From: Aureibacillus halotolerans
GTDB taxonomy: Bacteria > Bacillota > Bacilli > Bacillales > DSM-28697
DNA: 64,000 bases
Direction: 5' to 3'
NCBI RefSeq assembly: GCF_004363045.1
Contig: NZ_SNYJ01000002.1
Coordinates: 1 to 64,000 of the forward strand
Within the stretch, counting starts at the first letter, position 1, and each line of letters opens with the position of its first letter. A program made the position numbers and the translations under genes. Under the pieces are notes generated by a model. The model had not been told where the DNA came from. It did no database searches and worked only from the letters and a program-made list of their open reading frames with translations. Below are positions 54,027 to 62,855 of the stretch, in pieces.

Positions 54027-54040
54027 AAGCGAATAGAATT

Positions 54041-54081
54041 AAATCCCCCGATGGCATTTGCCCGTTGGGGGATTTGTTTTT
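54041..54081 (+). terminator. Terminator of hemEHY
   Basis: AAATCCCCC and GGGGGATTT pair around an inner GGC-ATTT-GCC hairpin, followed by GTTTTT. Confidence 0.92.
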
Positions 54082-54178
54082 AAGAATGAGCCAATTGCAT
54101 GGATAGGAAATAGAGGGCTAAAAGAGCATCTCTCGGAAGAGCCAATCTTCCCAAACGAAGGCTCCACTGAACAGAGAA

Positions 54179-55978
54179 TCACAATGAGGTATACCATTCA
54201 GCTTGGGAACGAAATAGTTTTGCATAATGCCCATTCTCCATTTCCGTTAATTCCGATGGCGACCCTTGCTCAACGATCATTCCGTTTTTTAAAACGATGA
54301 TACGATTGGCTAGTGTAGTGACGCCCATGCGGTGAGAAATGAGAAGGACGGTTTTTTCTTGAGAAATTTTTTGAAAGTGCTTATACACCGCAACTTCTGC
54401 TTCAGGGTCTAGAGCAGCAGTAGGTTCATCTAACACGAGGACGTCTGAATTACGTAGATAAGCCCTAGCAATAGCGATTTTTTGCCATTGGCCTTGTGAC
54501 AATTCGACCCCATCAAAATCCTTTCCGAGTAAGGTGTCATACGTATTTGGAAGGCTTTGAATGAATGAATTAGCCTCTGAAGCATGTGCTGTCTTTGATA
54601 TTTGTTCCTCGATATCTATCTTTTCCATTTGCCCGACTGCAATGTTTTCTTTCACTGTCAGCGAGTAACGTTGGAAGTCTTGAAATAGAGCCGATATTCT
54701 TGCACGCAGATCTTTTGGATTCAGTTTTTCTGCATCCAATCCATTTATCAAAATACGACCATTTGTTGGTTTATAAAAGCCTAACAATAATTTTATAAGC
54801 GTTGTTTTTCCGGCCCCATTTTCACCAACGAGTGCGATGCGATCCCCAGCAGTAATGCGTAAGTTTATATGTTGGAGAACCGGTGCTTTTGAATGAGGGT
54901 ACCAAAAAGAAACGTCTTCAAAAACAATCTCTTTTATGGGGCCCATACCGAGCACTAGCCCCGTGAAGTTTTCTGTTTGGAGGTCCATGAAATCAAAATA
55001 TTCGTCCATGTATTTTAAGTCATTTACAACGAGAACGCCGCCCCATAAAAAGGACCTTGTTTGGCTTTGAAATTGAATGATGCCTGTGATTAAGGCAGTC
55101 AATGCCCCGATTGTTACACCACCGTTTACATGCGAGTCGACGATCATAAAAAGGGCAATGGCAAGCGTACAAACAAGGCCAATTGTACTGATGACATGAT
55201 AGATAAATTCCTGATACGTATGCGAAAGGCGTTGCTTTCTCAACTTGCTGTTTAAGTAACGCCATCGCTGTAGAAGATACGCTCCTGTGTCAAACAATCG
55301 GAGCTCCGCAGCCGCCTCTTTCCCAGTGAGTAGATCGGCAAGGTAATCAAGCTTCCTTTCACCTTCTGTTTGCCGTCGTTGCAATATATATTTTGCATAC
55401 AGTGGGATGATTCGTATGGAACAAAATAGTAGCGTACCAGCCCCTACGAGTATTGGAATTGTCCATGTCAACGTACTAAAATAAAACAGCAAAGAACCTA
55501 ATGTTATGGTAGAAGTAAGCACTCTAAAAAGGAATGTCATTGTGGAATAAAAACGCTGGTCAATGCCAGCTTGGATTCTTTTCAGTTGATCATACAAAGC
55601 GTTTTCTTCAAATGAAATGAGGGGCAGAGATTGTGCTTTTTGAATAATATTCTGTTGCATGTTTTCTTTAATATGTTCATGGGCATTGTCTTGGAAAACA
55701 AGGCTATAACGTAAGACAATAATTTGCATTATTGAGAGGATAAAAAATGCCGATGCCCACACAAGTAAAGAAGCACTGAGATGTTTTGTTTCTAATAAAG
55801 TGACAATATCATCAATGAAATTCTGGAGAATCACTAGTTTAAGGAAAGGAAGCACGCCAACAATGAGTGTGAGAAATAGAGAGAAGATAGTTTCTTTTGG
55901 AGAAACGGTAAAGATGAATGTAATGAATTTCAAAAAACTTCTACTGCGTTGAAAAGTGCCTTCTTGGTCCTTAATCAC
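54179..55978 (-). CDS. ABC exporter half-transporter (second of pair)
   Basis: 599 residues: membrane domain of about six helices (about 15-310), then an ATPase domain with Walker A GENGAGKTTL, signature LSQGQWQKIAIARA (Gln replaces the second Gly of LSGGQ), Walker B VLVLDEPTAALDP and switch His ISHRMG. The GTG at 55978 overlaps the upstream gene's stop (TAGTG) and has AAAGGAGG 10 bases before it, so translation is coupled. A longer TTG frame lies within the upstream gene. Probably works as a heterodimer with it. No peptidase domain, precursor peptide or modification enzyme is near; cargo unknown. Confidence 0.9.
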   Translation of the reverse strand: MIKDQEGTFQRSRSFLKFITFIFTVSPKETIFSLFLTLIVGVLPFLKLVILQNFIDDIVTLLETKHLSASLLVWASAFFILSIMQIIVLRYSLVFQDNAHEHIKENMQQNIIQKAQSLPLISFEENALYDQLKRIQAGIDQRFYSTMTFLFRVLTSTITLGSLLFYFSTLTWTIPILVGAGTLLFCSIRIIPLYAKYILQRRQTEGERKLDYLADLLTGKEAAAELRLFDTGAYLLQRWRYLNSKLRKQRLSHTYQEFIYHVISTIGLVCTLAIALFMIVDSHVNGGVTIGALTALITGIIQFQSQTRSFLWGGVLVVNDLKYMDEYFDFMDLQTENFTGLVLGMGPIKEIVFEDVSFWYPHSKAPVLQHINLRITAGDRIALVGENGAGKTTLIKLLLGFYKPTNGRILINGLDAEKLNPKDLRARISALFQDFQRYSLTVKENIAVGQMEKIDIEEQISKTAHASEANSFIQSLPNTYDTLLGKDFDGVELSQGQWQKIAIARAYLRNSDVLVLDEPTAALDPEAEVAVYKHFQKISQEKTVLLISHRMGVTTLANRIIVLKNGMIVEQGSPSELTEMENGHYAKLFRSQAEWYTSL

Positions 55979-57798
55979 TAGAATCCTGCCTCCTTTGTTG
56001 TGTACCAACTGGATTGCAGTTTATACAGCCGAGCATAAGCTCCATTCTGATGCATCAGCTTTTCATGACTTCCTTCTTCTAAGATCGTCCCATTGCTCAG
56101 AAAAATGATGCGATCCGCAAGTTGTGCAGACCCCAGTCTATGTGTGATAAACAAAACTGTTTTTTCCATGGCCATATCTCTGAGCCGATGATAGAGTTGA
56201 AATTCTGTTTTGGGATCAAGGGATGCTGCTGGTTCATCGAAGACGACGAAAGGTGAATCGCGAAAATTCGACCTGACTAAAGCGATCTTTTGCCACTGCC
56301 CTCCTGACAAGTCTTTTCCGTCACTAAATAGATGTCCTAACATTGTATTTAATCCTTGTTTAAGAAAGCGAATGTCTTGCAAAAAATCTGTTTCTTTAGC
56401 TGCTTGATACATTTTCTCATCATTATGAATGTCGGTGATTGAACCGATTCCAATGTTTTCTCGTACCGTTAAATGGTAACGCATATAGTTTTGAAATACG
56501 GCATTTGCATGTGGTTGCCAATCCGTTTCATTGAGCCGTAGACCATTCACGACGATTGTTCCGTACGTTGGCTCATAAAGGTTCAGAAACAACTTAGCAA
56601 TTGTGCTTTTTCCTGCTCCATTTTCACCGACGACTGCAATGGTTTCACCCGAATGAATTGTCAGGTTAATGTGATGAATGGCTGGTTTCGTTTGTCCGGG
56701 ATAAGTAAAGCTGACGTCTTTAAATTCAAGGATGGCATCAGCGATCCTAGGAGAAACTTTCTTTCGTGGCTTTTCGATGTCATTATGCTTTAAAAAATCG
56801 GGAAGGTACTGAAAATCATTGTAAAACCTTGAGATGTCATCGATATAAAAGGAGGTCATACGGACAATCTCTTCGAAACGGTTAAGGAGGTATAGCGTAG
56901 CCACCAATAAACCAATTGAAATGGTTCCGTAGACAGCAGAAAAAACAAGAGCTCCAATCACAACACCAATTAGAATTTCTACACCTAAGAAGGAAAGAAG
57001 AGTTTCGTTGGCAACTTTTTTCTTTGCCTTGTACATGTCGTCTATTTTTCGATGACTAATCGTTTTCCAACGATTTAGAAAAAAATTGCTTAGGCCAAAC
57101 AAGCGTAATTCTGCTGCGGATTCTTTTTTCGTGGAAAGGTCTCGCCAATAGTTTAATTGACGTTGAAGAGGGGATTGCTGGTAATTCACTTGAATAAAAG
57201 CGTGATTGGCTTTTTTCAACGAGAGGGCGACAGGTGTCACGCCAATTAACAACAAAATGGCAGCATAGGCATGAATGTGTGCAACGGCAATGATAACAAC
57301 AATGAATTCAATGAAATGAATGGATAATCGGGCGACCGACTCAATCGTTGAACCAATATCTTTGTTGCTCGCCTGTTTGCTTCGCTCCAGTGAATCGTAA
57401 TAATCAGCGCTGTCGAAGCCTATTAAATCAAGAGAACTCGCCTTCTCGTAACATCTTGTTTTTAAATATTCCCCAACGTTTTCATTGAGCTGACCTGCAA
57501 TCAAAGGCTGTGCAGACATGGCAACCTCCTTAAGAAGCATAGAGCCTATCAAACATAGAAACCAAAAGAATAAGTGATGTTCAGTATCATGCAAGCCATT
57601 GATAAATTCGGTAATCGCCCATGCTTCTAAAGCAGTACATGAACCTGCCACTATCATGACAATAAAAAAGAAGAGCATAGACCTTTTGGAGGTTTTCCAA
57701 ACGACTTCGAGAAGAAAGGAGAATACCGGGAGTGTTTTTTGGCATTGAATAGGAATGGAGTACGCTATTTTTCTCGTCATTAAAGTAAAGAATCGCAT
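55978..57798 (-). CDS. ABC exporter half-transporter (first of pair)
   Basis: 606 residues: hydrophobic domain (about 40-330) and ATPase domain with Walker A GENGAGKST, canonical signature LSGGQWQKIALVRS, Walker B PFVVFDEPAASLDP and ITHRLG switch. AAAAGGAG precedes the ATG. LSGGQ is intact here but altered in the partner, as often in heterodimeric exporters with one degenerate site. Both proteins share the KESAAELRLFG / KEAAAELRLFD coupling segment, which indicates an old duplication. Confidence 0.9.
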   Translation of the reverse strand: MRFFTLMTRKIAYSIPIQCQKTLPVFSFLLEVVWKTSKRSMLFFFIVMIVAGSCTALEAWAITEFINGLHDTEHHLFFWFLCLIGSMLLKEVAMSAQPLIAGQLNENVGEYLKTRCYEKASSLDLIGFDSADYYDSLERSKQASNKDIGSTIESVARLSIHFIEFIVVIIAVAHIHAYAAILLLIGVTPVALSLKKANHAFIQVNYQQSPLQRQLNYWRDLSTKKESAAELRLFGLSNFFLNRWKTISHRKIDDMYKAKKKVANETLLSFLGVEILIGVVIGALVFSAVYGTISIGLLVATLYLLNRFEEIVRMTSFYIDDISRFYNDFQYLPDFLKHNDIEKPRKKVSPRIADAILEFKDVSFTYPGQTKPAIHHINLTIHSGETIAVVGENGAGKSTIAKLFLNLYEPTYGTIVVNGLRLNETDWQPHANAVFQNYMRYHLTVRENIGIGSITDIHNDEKMYQAAKETDFLQDIRFLKQGLNTMLGHLFSDGKDLSGGQWQKIALVRSNFRDSPFVVFDEPAASLDPKTEFQLYHRLRDMAMEKTVLFITHRLGSAQLADRIIFLSNGTILEEGSHEKLMHQNGAYARLYKLQSSWYTTKEAGF

Positions 57799-57944
57799 CG
57801 TTCAGCTCCTTTTCTTTAACAGCATTAACAATGAATTTATTTTATTATGAAATTTCGGATTAAAACACCCTTTTTTTTACAATTTTTTCATGGTATAATT
57901 AATATAAGGTAATATAGCAAAACGTATCTAATCGGACTTCTACG

Positions 57945-58825
57945 CTCTAAATCACTAGATGAATCCCCCTTATTAATTCAATTCACTTCATAAAAATGAG
58001 GTCATAAAGAAGCCACTAGAGAGACCCCAGCGGCAAGAAAACACGACGAGGTCTTTTCGAGTCGATGTTGCACTTGTACCCGTAGGGTGAAAAAAAAACA
58101 CGATGAGGTCCTTTCGAGTCGATGATGCACTTGTGCCATTTATGGTGTAAAGAAATCAAGACCGCTGCGTCAAAACACTCCGCTTTCCGCGGGCACGGCT
58201 TCAGCTTCCTCGGAAAGCAAGCTTTCCTGCGGGATCTTCAGCTCGCGCTGTTCCCGCAGGAGTCTACGTATTTTGACTACGCTGATGGTTGTTTCTGCGT
58301 AAATGGTTTTTATTTTTATTGGTCTCGTATAACTGAGAAAAAAGCGTGTTAAGGCGTGTTGCTTACCAATCAAGACAAGGAAGTGCATCCTTTCATGCAA
58401 AATTACATCATCTAGGGCAGTATTGATCCAGTGGTGGACTTTATGTTTAGCTAACTTGCTCATTGTGAAATCAGTGGATGCGAGGTGATATAGATCATTT
58501 GACTTCTTCAAAAAAACGCCTGCTGTATTCTGTAAATATAAAAGTGCTAAAGAAGGTCGTCTTTCAGTAACAATGCGGACTTCTAGACTTTAAATCACTA
58601 GATGAATCCCTTTTTGATTCGTGTCACATCATAAAATGAGTCCATCATTAAAAGCAACTACTAGAGAGACTCCAACGGCAAAGAAAACACGACGAGGTCT
58701 TTTCGAGTCGCTGCTGCGCTTGTGCCCTTTAGAGTGAAAGCGAGCGAATGGCAGCTTGTATAAAAAGCAACACCAACATTGAATTGCAGGCTTACCCGGT
58801 TATATCTAAGCGTGTCTGTTGAGCA
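57945..58825. repeat. Long noncoding element LE-2 with family-A and X repeats
   Basis: The 1.1-kb gap upstream of the ABC pair holds: two reverse module-X copies (about 58020-58145), a complete 124-bp forward family-A copy (58164-58287), a 350-bp middle that aligns with 12.37-12.72 kb (shared blocks include GGTCTCGTATAAC, AAAGCGTGTTAA, GGTCGTCTTTCAGTAA), and a reverse X plus conserved tail ending TATATCTAAGCGTGTCTG at about 58818. CTTCTA-type blocks near 57941 and 58585 repeat each other (CTCTAAATCACTAGATGAATCCC-like, shown here in part). No gene is credible. Confidence 0.75.
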
Positions 58826-58828
58826 ACG

Positions 58829-58860
58829 AAAAAAGCATGGTCAACGGGGGACCATGCTTT
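58829..58860 (-). terminator. Terminator of ECF transporter operon
   Basis: On the minus strand AAAGCATGGTC and GACCATGCTT pair around a short loop, followed by TTTTT. It lies 70 bases after the S-component stop. Confidence 0.9.
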
Positions 58861-58928
58861 CAGAATGTAGAATATACCTGGTTGAATGAAAACAGCCCGA
58901 AGGCTCGGTCCACTGCGATCGAGCTTTT

Positions 58929-59591
58929 CTAATGCAAGACACCGTGGACATCGCGGTATCTAGTAAGCAGTCGAATCCAGCTACGTGAAAAGAGGGCTAG
59001 AAAAATGACATTTGCACATGCGTGGGCGACGTCGAACCAGATGCTTTGCACATAGGTTAAGATGACCATTTCCCATGAGATGGTTTCTAAAAATGGAAGT
59101 AGCGTAACAACATTCATAAACCAGCCAAAGAGTAGACCGGTCACGGCACCATAGAAGCATAAGATCCACGTAGGCATTCGTCGTAGCCAGCCAGCGCCTG
59201 CTCCCATCAGCCCCCAAGCGAGCATCTGAAAGGGAGTCCAAAGGCCTTGACCTAAAAAAAGATTGGACGCACAGGCGGCCACAGCGCCGACAAGAAAGCC
59301 GGCACCAGATCCAAAAACAACGCCAGTGACGATAACGACAAATGAGGTGGCCTGCACAGAAGGGATCGCTGCAAATGGCAGGCGTGCGATGGCGGCTGTA
59401 GCTGAAAGTGTAGCAATGAGAATGAGTTCACGAGCGGTCAACTGCCGCTTTTCTAGACGAACAAGAAAAACCAAAAAGGCTGCGAGTAGGAGTACGACGG
59501 TTGCAATGGTGTACGTCTGAATGAGAACTAGGCAGATGCCACTGCCGAGCAGAAGGATAGCGATGCTGCGCAAAACTGTTGTCACTGCCAT
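58929..59591 (-). CDS. ECF transporter S component (substrate-binding membrane subunit)
   Basis: 220 residues, about six membrane helices. ARELILIATLSATAAIARLPFAAIPSVQATSFVVIVTGVVFGSGAGFLVGAVAACASNLFLGQGLWTPFQMLAWGLMGAGAGWL is the typical ECF S-component core, with Ala-rich helix 1 for EcfT contact. This type occurs with DUF4430 surface proteins and may bind cobalamin or a related tetrapyrrole or cofactor; the substrate is inferred only. ATG overlaps the ATPase gene by 10 bases, with GGAGG nine bases upstream. Last gene of the operon. Confidence 0.87.
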   Translation of the reverse strand: MAVTTVLRSIAILLLGSGICLVLIQTYTIATVVLLLAAFLVFLVRLEKRQLTARELILIATLSATAAIARLPFAAIPSVQATSFVVIVTGVVFGSGAGFLVGAVAACASNLFLGQGLWTPFQMLAWGLMGAGAGWLRRMPTWILCFYGAVTGLLFGWFMNVVTLLPFLETISWEMVILTYVQSIWFDVAHACANVIFLALFSRSWIRLLTRYRDVHGVLH

Positions 59592-61201
59592 CGCTCCAAC
59601 GCCTCCGACAATGTTAAACAGCCTGGCGCCATATCTCTTAAGGCACGGTGTATGGTTGTGCTATAGAGGGCGTTGCCGGTGAGAACTTCTTTAGGTGAAC
59701 CATCCACTTGTAACGCCCGATCAAATAGCATACCGCAACGATTAGAGGCAACTGCTGCAAATTCAATATCGTGGGTGGTGAACAACAGCGCGGTTTGCGC
59801 TGGTAGTTCATTTTCCAAAAGCTCTAGAAGCCTTTGTTTAGCAATTGGATCAAGTCCCTTTGTTGGTTCATCCAGTAACAATATTTCAGGGCTTCGGGCA
59901 ATAAGACAGGCGAGCGCAGCTTTCTGCATTTCTCCACCACTGACATCAAAGGGATGTCGGTCAAGAAGCTGTATAAGACCAAAACGTTCGGCAAATTCCG
60001 TAAGCATCGATGGCTCAGTCAATGCAGCTGTGAGTTCTTCACTAATCGTGTTTTCTGAAAAAAACAAAGCAGGTTGCTGAGGCAAATAGGCGATCTGTTT
60101 TGCATGCTCTGTACGGCGTTTTTTATATGGTTTTCCGTGCAAACGGAACCTTCCCGCTTGTGGTGTGTGAATGCCTGCGAGCAATTTTAAAAGCGTGGAC
60201 TTGCCTGATCCATTGCTGCCGAACAACGCCATCCGGTCCCCAGCATGAAGTTGGAAGGAACAATCCCAAAGAATGGCCTCAGAGCCCGGATAATGAAAAT
60301 CGATATGTTCAAAAGCCAAGACCGGTGTCTCACGTACAACTGCTGGTTCATTTGCTTCGGATTGAAAGGCTGGGCGCACTGTATGAAGCCACGACATTGT
60401 GGAGCGAACGTCCATGGGAGGGCTCGTTAAGTCTATAGCTGGCGCTTTTTCTAAATAGAGTCGGGTCACATCTGGACAAAACGATTTAAAGGGAGAAGAA
60501 GAGTCATTCGCTTGATGAACAAATTCAATCGGTTTTCCTTGAAAGACAAGCTGGCCATTATCCATCATCCAAACCGTGTCGACCAAAGGCAACATTTCCT
60601 GAAACCGATGCTCAGATAAAACAATAGTGGTCCCTAATTCGCGGTTAATCTGGACCAACACCGACAAAAATTGCTTGGCTGCTACCGGATCCAACTGAGA
60701 GGTTGGTTCATCGAGCAGTAATACGCGTGGTTGGAGCATAAGAGCAGAGGCGAGTGCCACCAACTGCTTTTGTCCACCTGACAAGGCGTCTACAGAGACA
60801 TGGAGAAGGGAGTGAAGGTCAAGATAGTAGACGACCTCCATCATGCGTTTGCGGATAACATCGGACGCAATGCCAACATTTTCAAGCGTAAAAGCGAGCT
60901 CTTGTGAAACGGTTTCCATCACAAGCTGCCGATCGGGATCCTGAAACACCATGCCAATACTTTTGGCAATGTCACGTTTGGGAAGTGTCGTAACGTCAAC
61001 TTCATCGATACATGCTTCTCCATGAACCTCACCAAACGGAACAAGAGAAGGGATCCACTGTCTGAGCAAGGTTGTTTTTCCAGAACCTGTTGGCCCGATG
61101 AGCAAAACAAACTCTCCTGAACGAACCTCTGTCGTTACGTCTTCAAGTGTTTTTTTAGCGCTATTGGCAAATTGAAAGCTTCGATTGCGTAATGAAATCA
61201 A
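59582..61201 (-). CDS. ECF transporter tandem ATPase (EcfA1-EcfA2 fused)
   Basis: 539 residues with two ABC ATPase domains. Domain 1: Walker A GPTGSGKTTL, signature LSGGQKQLVAL, Walker B LLLDEPTSQLDP. Domain 2: Walker A GSNGSGKSTLLKLL, signature VSGGEMQKAAL, Walker B LLLDEPTKGLDP, switch TTHDIEFAA. Powers the importer; the fusion fixes the two ATPases in one chain instead of two genes. TTG start overlaps the EcfT stop (TTGA), with AAAGGAG nine bases upstream. Confidence 0.93.
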   Translation of the reverse strand: MISLRNRSFQFANSAKKTLEDVTTEVRSGEFVLLIGPTGSGKTTLLRQWIPSLVPFGEVHGEACIDEVDVTTLPKRDIAKSIGMVFQDPDRQLVMETVSQELAFTLENVGIASDVIRKRMMEVVYYLDLHSLLHVSVDALSGGQKQLVALASALMLQPRVLLLDEPTSQLDPVAAKQFLSVLVQINRELGTTIVLSEHRFQEMLPLVDTVWMMDNGQLVFQGKPIEFVHQANDSSSPFKSFCPDVTRLYLEKAPAIDLTSPPMDVRSTMSWLHTVRPAFQSEANEPAVVRETPVLAFEHIDFHYPGSEAILWDCSFQLHAGDRMALFGSNGSGKSTLLKLLAGIHTPQAGRFRLHGKPYKKRRTEHAKQIAYLPQQPALFFSENTISEELTAALTEPSMLTEFAERFGLIQLLDRHPFDVSGGEMQKAALACLIARSPEILLLDEPTKGLDPIAKQRLLELLENELPAQTALLFTTHDIEFAAVASNRCGMLFDRALQVDGSPKEVLTGNALYSTTIHRALRDMAPGCLTLSEALERWQ

Positions 61202-62085
61202 TGACGATGTCTCCTTTCAACAGCGAGTGGCCAGAGCGTATAGGCGATCCAACAAAACAAAGCAATACAATCGATAGGAGTAAGGACAATTGATTCAGCA
61301 CGAGGGTACACCTGATAGCTGCCCCCACCAAACATGGACGTTACCAGTGAACACAAAAGCAGTACAAGGCTTCCAATGAGCCAGTTGCGATCACGCCATG
61401 TCCAACGAATGGGGCGATAGCTCGTCCGTGGTCCAGAGCCATACCCTCGAGCATTCATGGCGTCTGCTGAAAGTACTGATTTTTCCAGCACATATTGAAA
61501 AAAGACCGTTAGCAATTTCATATGATACACACGGCCTCTCGATTTAGCTGACGCTGATGGTTTGGTTTTTTGGACCCCATATAACGTAGAAAACTCACGC
61601 TGAAAGAGGGGGATCATTCTCAATGTCGTGATCACGAGCATTGCAAACACGGGTGAAAATCGGTGTGTCAGATCAAGCCACTTTCCTGGCGTCATGCTCT
61701 TACTGATAATGGCGAGCAGCAAGACGGTTATTAAAAAGGTTAGGCTCATCGACACACCGTACAACACAGCCTCAGCAGTGATCGCACGGTCACCAAGATA
61801 GATGAGCACATACGCCCCACGCTGAGACGTCAATGGGTTAAGCACAGCAATAAACAGTGCTGGCACGCTTGTCCAAATGAACAAGCTGAAGCCCTTTCGA
61901 CCGTGAAAATAGAAAAAGAGCCAGGCGGTGCAAACTGCCCAGAAGAAGAGCAAAAGCGGGTGCCTGAGCACCACGAGGCCAAGCATACAGCCTACCATAT
62001 GCAAAACAACAGGGATTCCATGAAGCCCGGCGTACCCGTCTGTTCTTATGGCGTAGGCGGAGGAAGTTCTGTTGTATACTCCCAA
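61198..62085 (-). CDS. ecfT: ECF transporter transmembrane component EcfT
   Basis: 295 residues. Several membrane helices, then the coupling region with the diagnostic MNARGYGSGPR motif (Ala-Arg-Gly), which docks into the ATPases. TPGKWLDLTHRFSP and LRMIPLFQREFSTLYGVQ are typical. The start is uncertain: TTG at 62085 has GAGGGGG 10 bases upstream and overlaps the DUF4430 gene by 40 bases; later in-frame starts are possible. Confidence 0.9.
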   Translation of the reverse strand: MGVYNRTSSAYAIRTDGYAGLHGIPVVLHMVGCMLGLVVLRHPLLLFFWAVCTAWLFFYFHGRKGFSLFIWTSVPALFIAVLNPLTSQRGAYVLIYLGDRAITAEAVLYGVSMSLTFLITVLLLAIISKSMTPGKWLDLTHRFSPVFAMLVITTLRMIPLFQREFSTLYGVQKTKPSASAKSRGRVYHMKLLTVFFQYVLEKSVLSADAMNARGYGSGPRTSYRPIRWTWRDRNWLIGSLVLLLCSLVTSMFGGGSYQVYPRAESIVLTPIDCIALFCWIAYTLWPLAVERRHRH

Positions 62086-62774
62086 ACAATCACATCCCCC
62101 TCAACAACGTCTGTTGCACCAGCACTTTTGTTTCCTGGCACGCCGTTTACTGTAAACATCCATCCACTTGCTGGCCCATGGTCAAATTCATAATACGACT
62201 GAATGCCTCGCACATAAACCAGCGCGCCTGCTCCGGAGGAATCGACAGGCAAACGCTCCTTTTTCGCAGATGTGACGAGAACATCAAATACCGAGTCCCC
62301 ATCTTCAACAGGAATGGACGCGTTATTGAGCAACGGTCCATCTAGACCAATAATCGAAATGGATACCACTGATTTTTTTGGAGCTTCTTCCTTTACTGCT
62401 TGTTCTTTAGGCGGAGGAGTTGTACTCGCTGAAGGAGGAGAAGACTCAGCTGTTGGTTGGTCGCTCTCTGTCTTTGGTGCCTCTTTTTCTGAAGCTAATG
62501 AAGCCCCCTGAGTAGACGGTTTTTTTTCAGGTGTTTCTGGAGGATCTGTTTCAACTTCCTCATTTTGCGGGAGGTCGATTTCATCACCTGATTGCGATGA
62601 AATCTCAGCGTTATCAGCAAAACGTTCCTCAGCAATTCCTTTCCGTTCTTGTGCGAGCTCGTTTTTTTCAGCATGCTCTGACACAGACAAAGGAGATGGA
62701 CTGCTACACGCGACAAGACCAATGAGAACAATGAGTGCACTTAGAAGTGAACGAGCGTTTGTATTGGATTTCAT
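62046..62774 (-). CDS. DUF4430 lipoprotein (transcobalamin-like C-terminal domain)
   Basis: 242 residues. Lipobox LIGLVAC (Cys23), a Pro/Glu/Thr/Ser-rich disordered linker (about 24-130) that can span the cell wall, and a C-terminal DUF4430 domain: IPVEDGDSVFDVLVTSAKKE, VRGIQSYYEFDHGPASGWMFTVNGV and DVVEGDVIVWEY. DUF4430 is related to the C-terminal domain of transcobalamin/intrinsic factor, so it may capture a corrinoid for the adjacent ECF importer. AAAGGAGG precedes the ATG. Confidence 0.88.
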   Translation of the reverse strand: MKSNTNARSLLSALIVLIGLVACSSPSPLSVSEHAEKNELAQERKGIAEERFADNAEISSQSGDEIDLPQNEEVETDPPETPEKKPSTQGASLASEKEAPKTESDQPTAESSPPSASTTPPPKEQAVKEEAPKKSVVSISIIGLDGPLLNNASIPVEDGDSVFDVLVTSAKKERLPVDSSGAGALVYVRGIQSYYEFDHGPASGWMFTVNGVPGNKSAGATDVVEGDVIVWEYTTELPPPTP

Positions 62775-62855
62775 CCATTGGGCCTCCTTTCTCGATGTAA
62801 ATGATAACTGATGTGTATAAAAAGGAGGACCGCCTAATGCCTGTCCCCCTGTTTT

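Noticed and set aside
54058-54300. 80-residue plus-strand frame after the hemY terminator
   Set aside because: It begins inside the terminator hairpin and overlaps the end of the ABC gene on the other strand.
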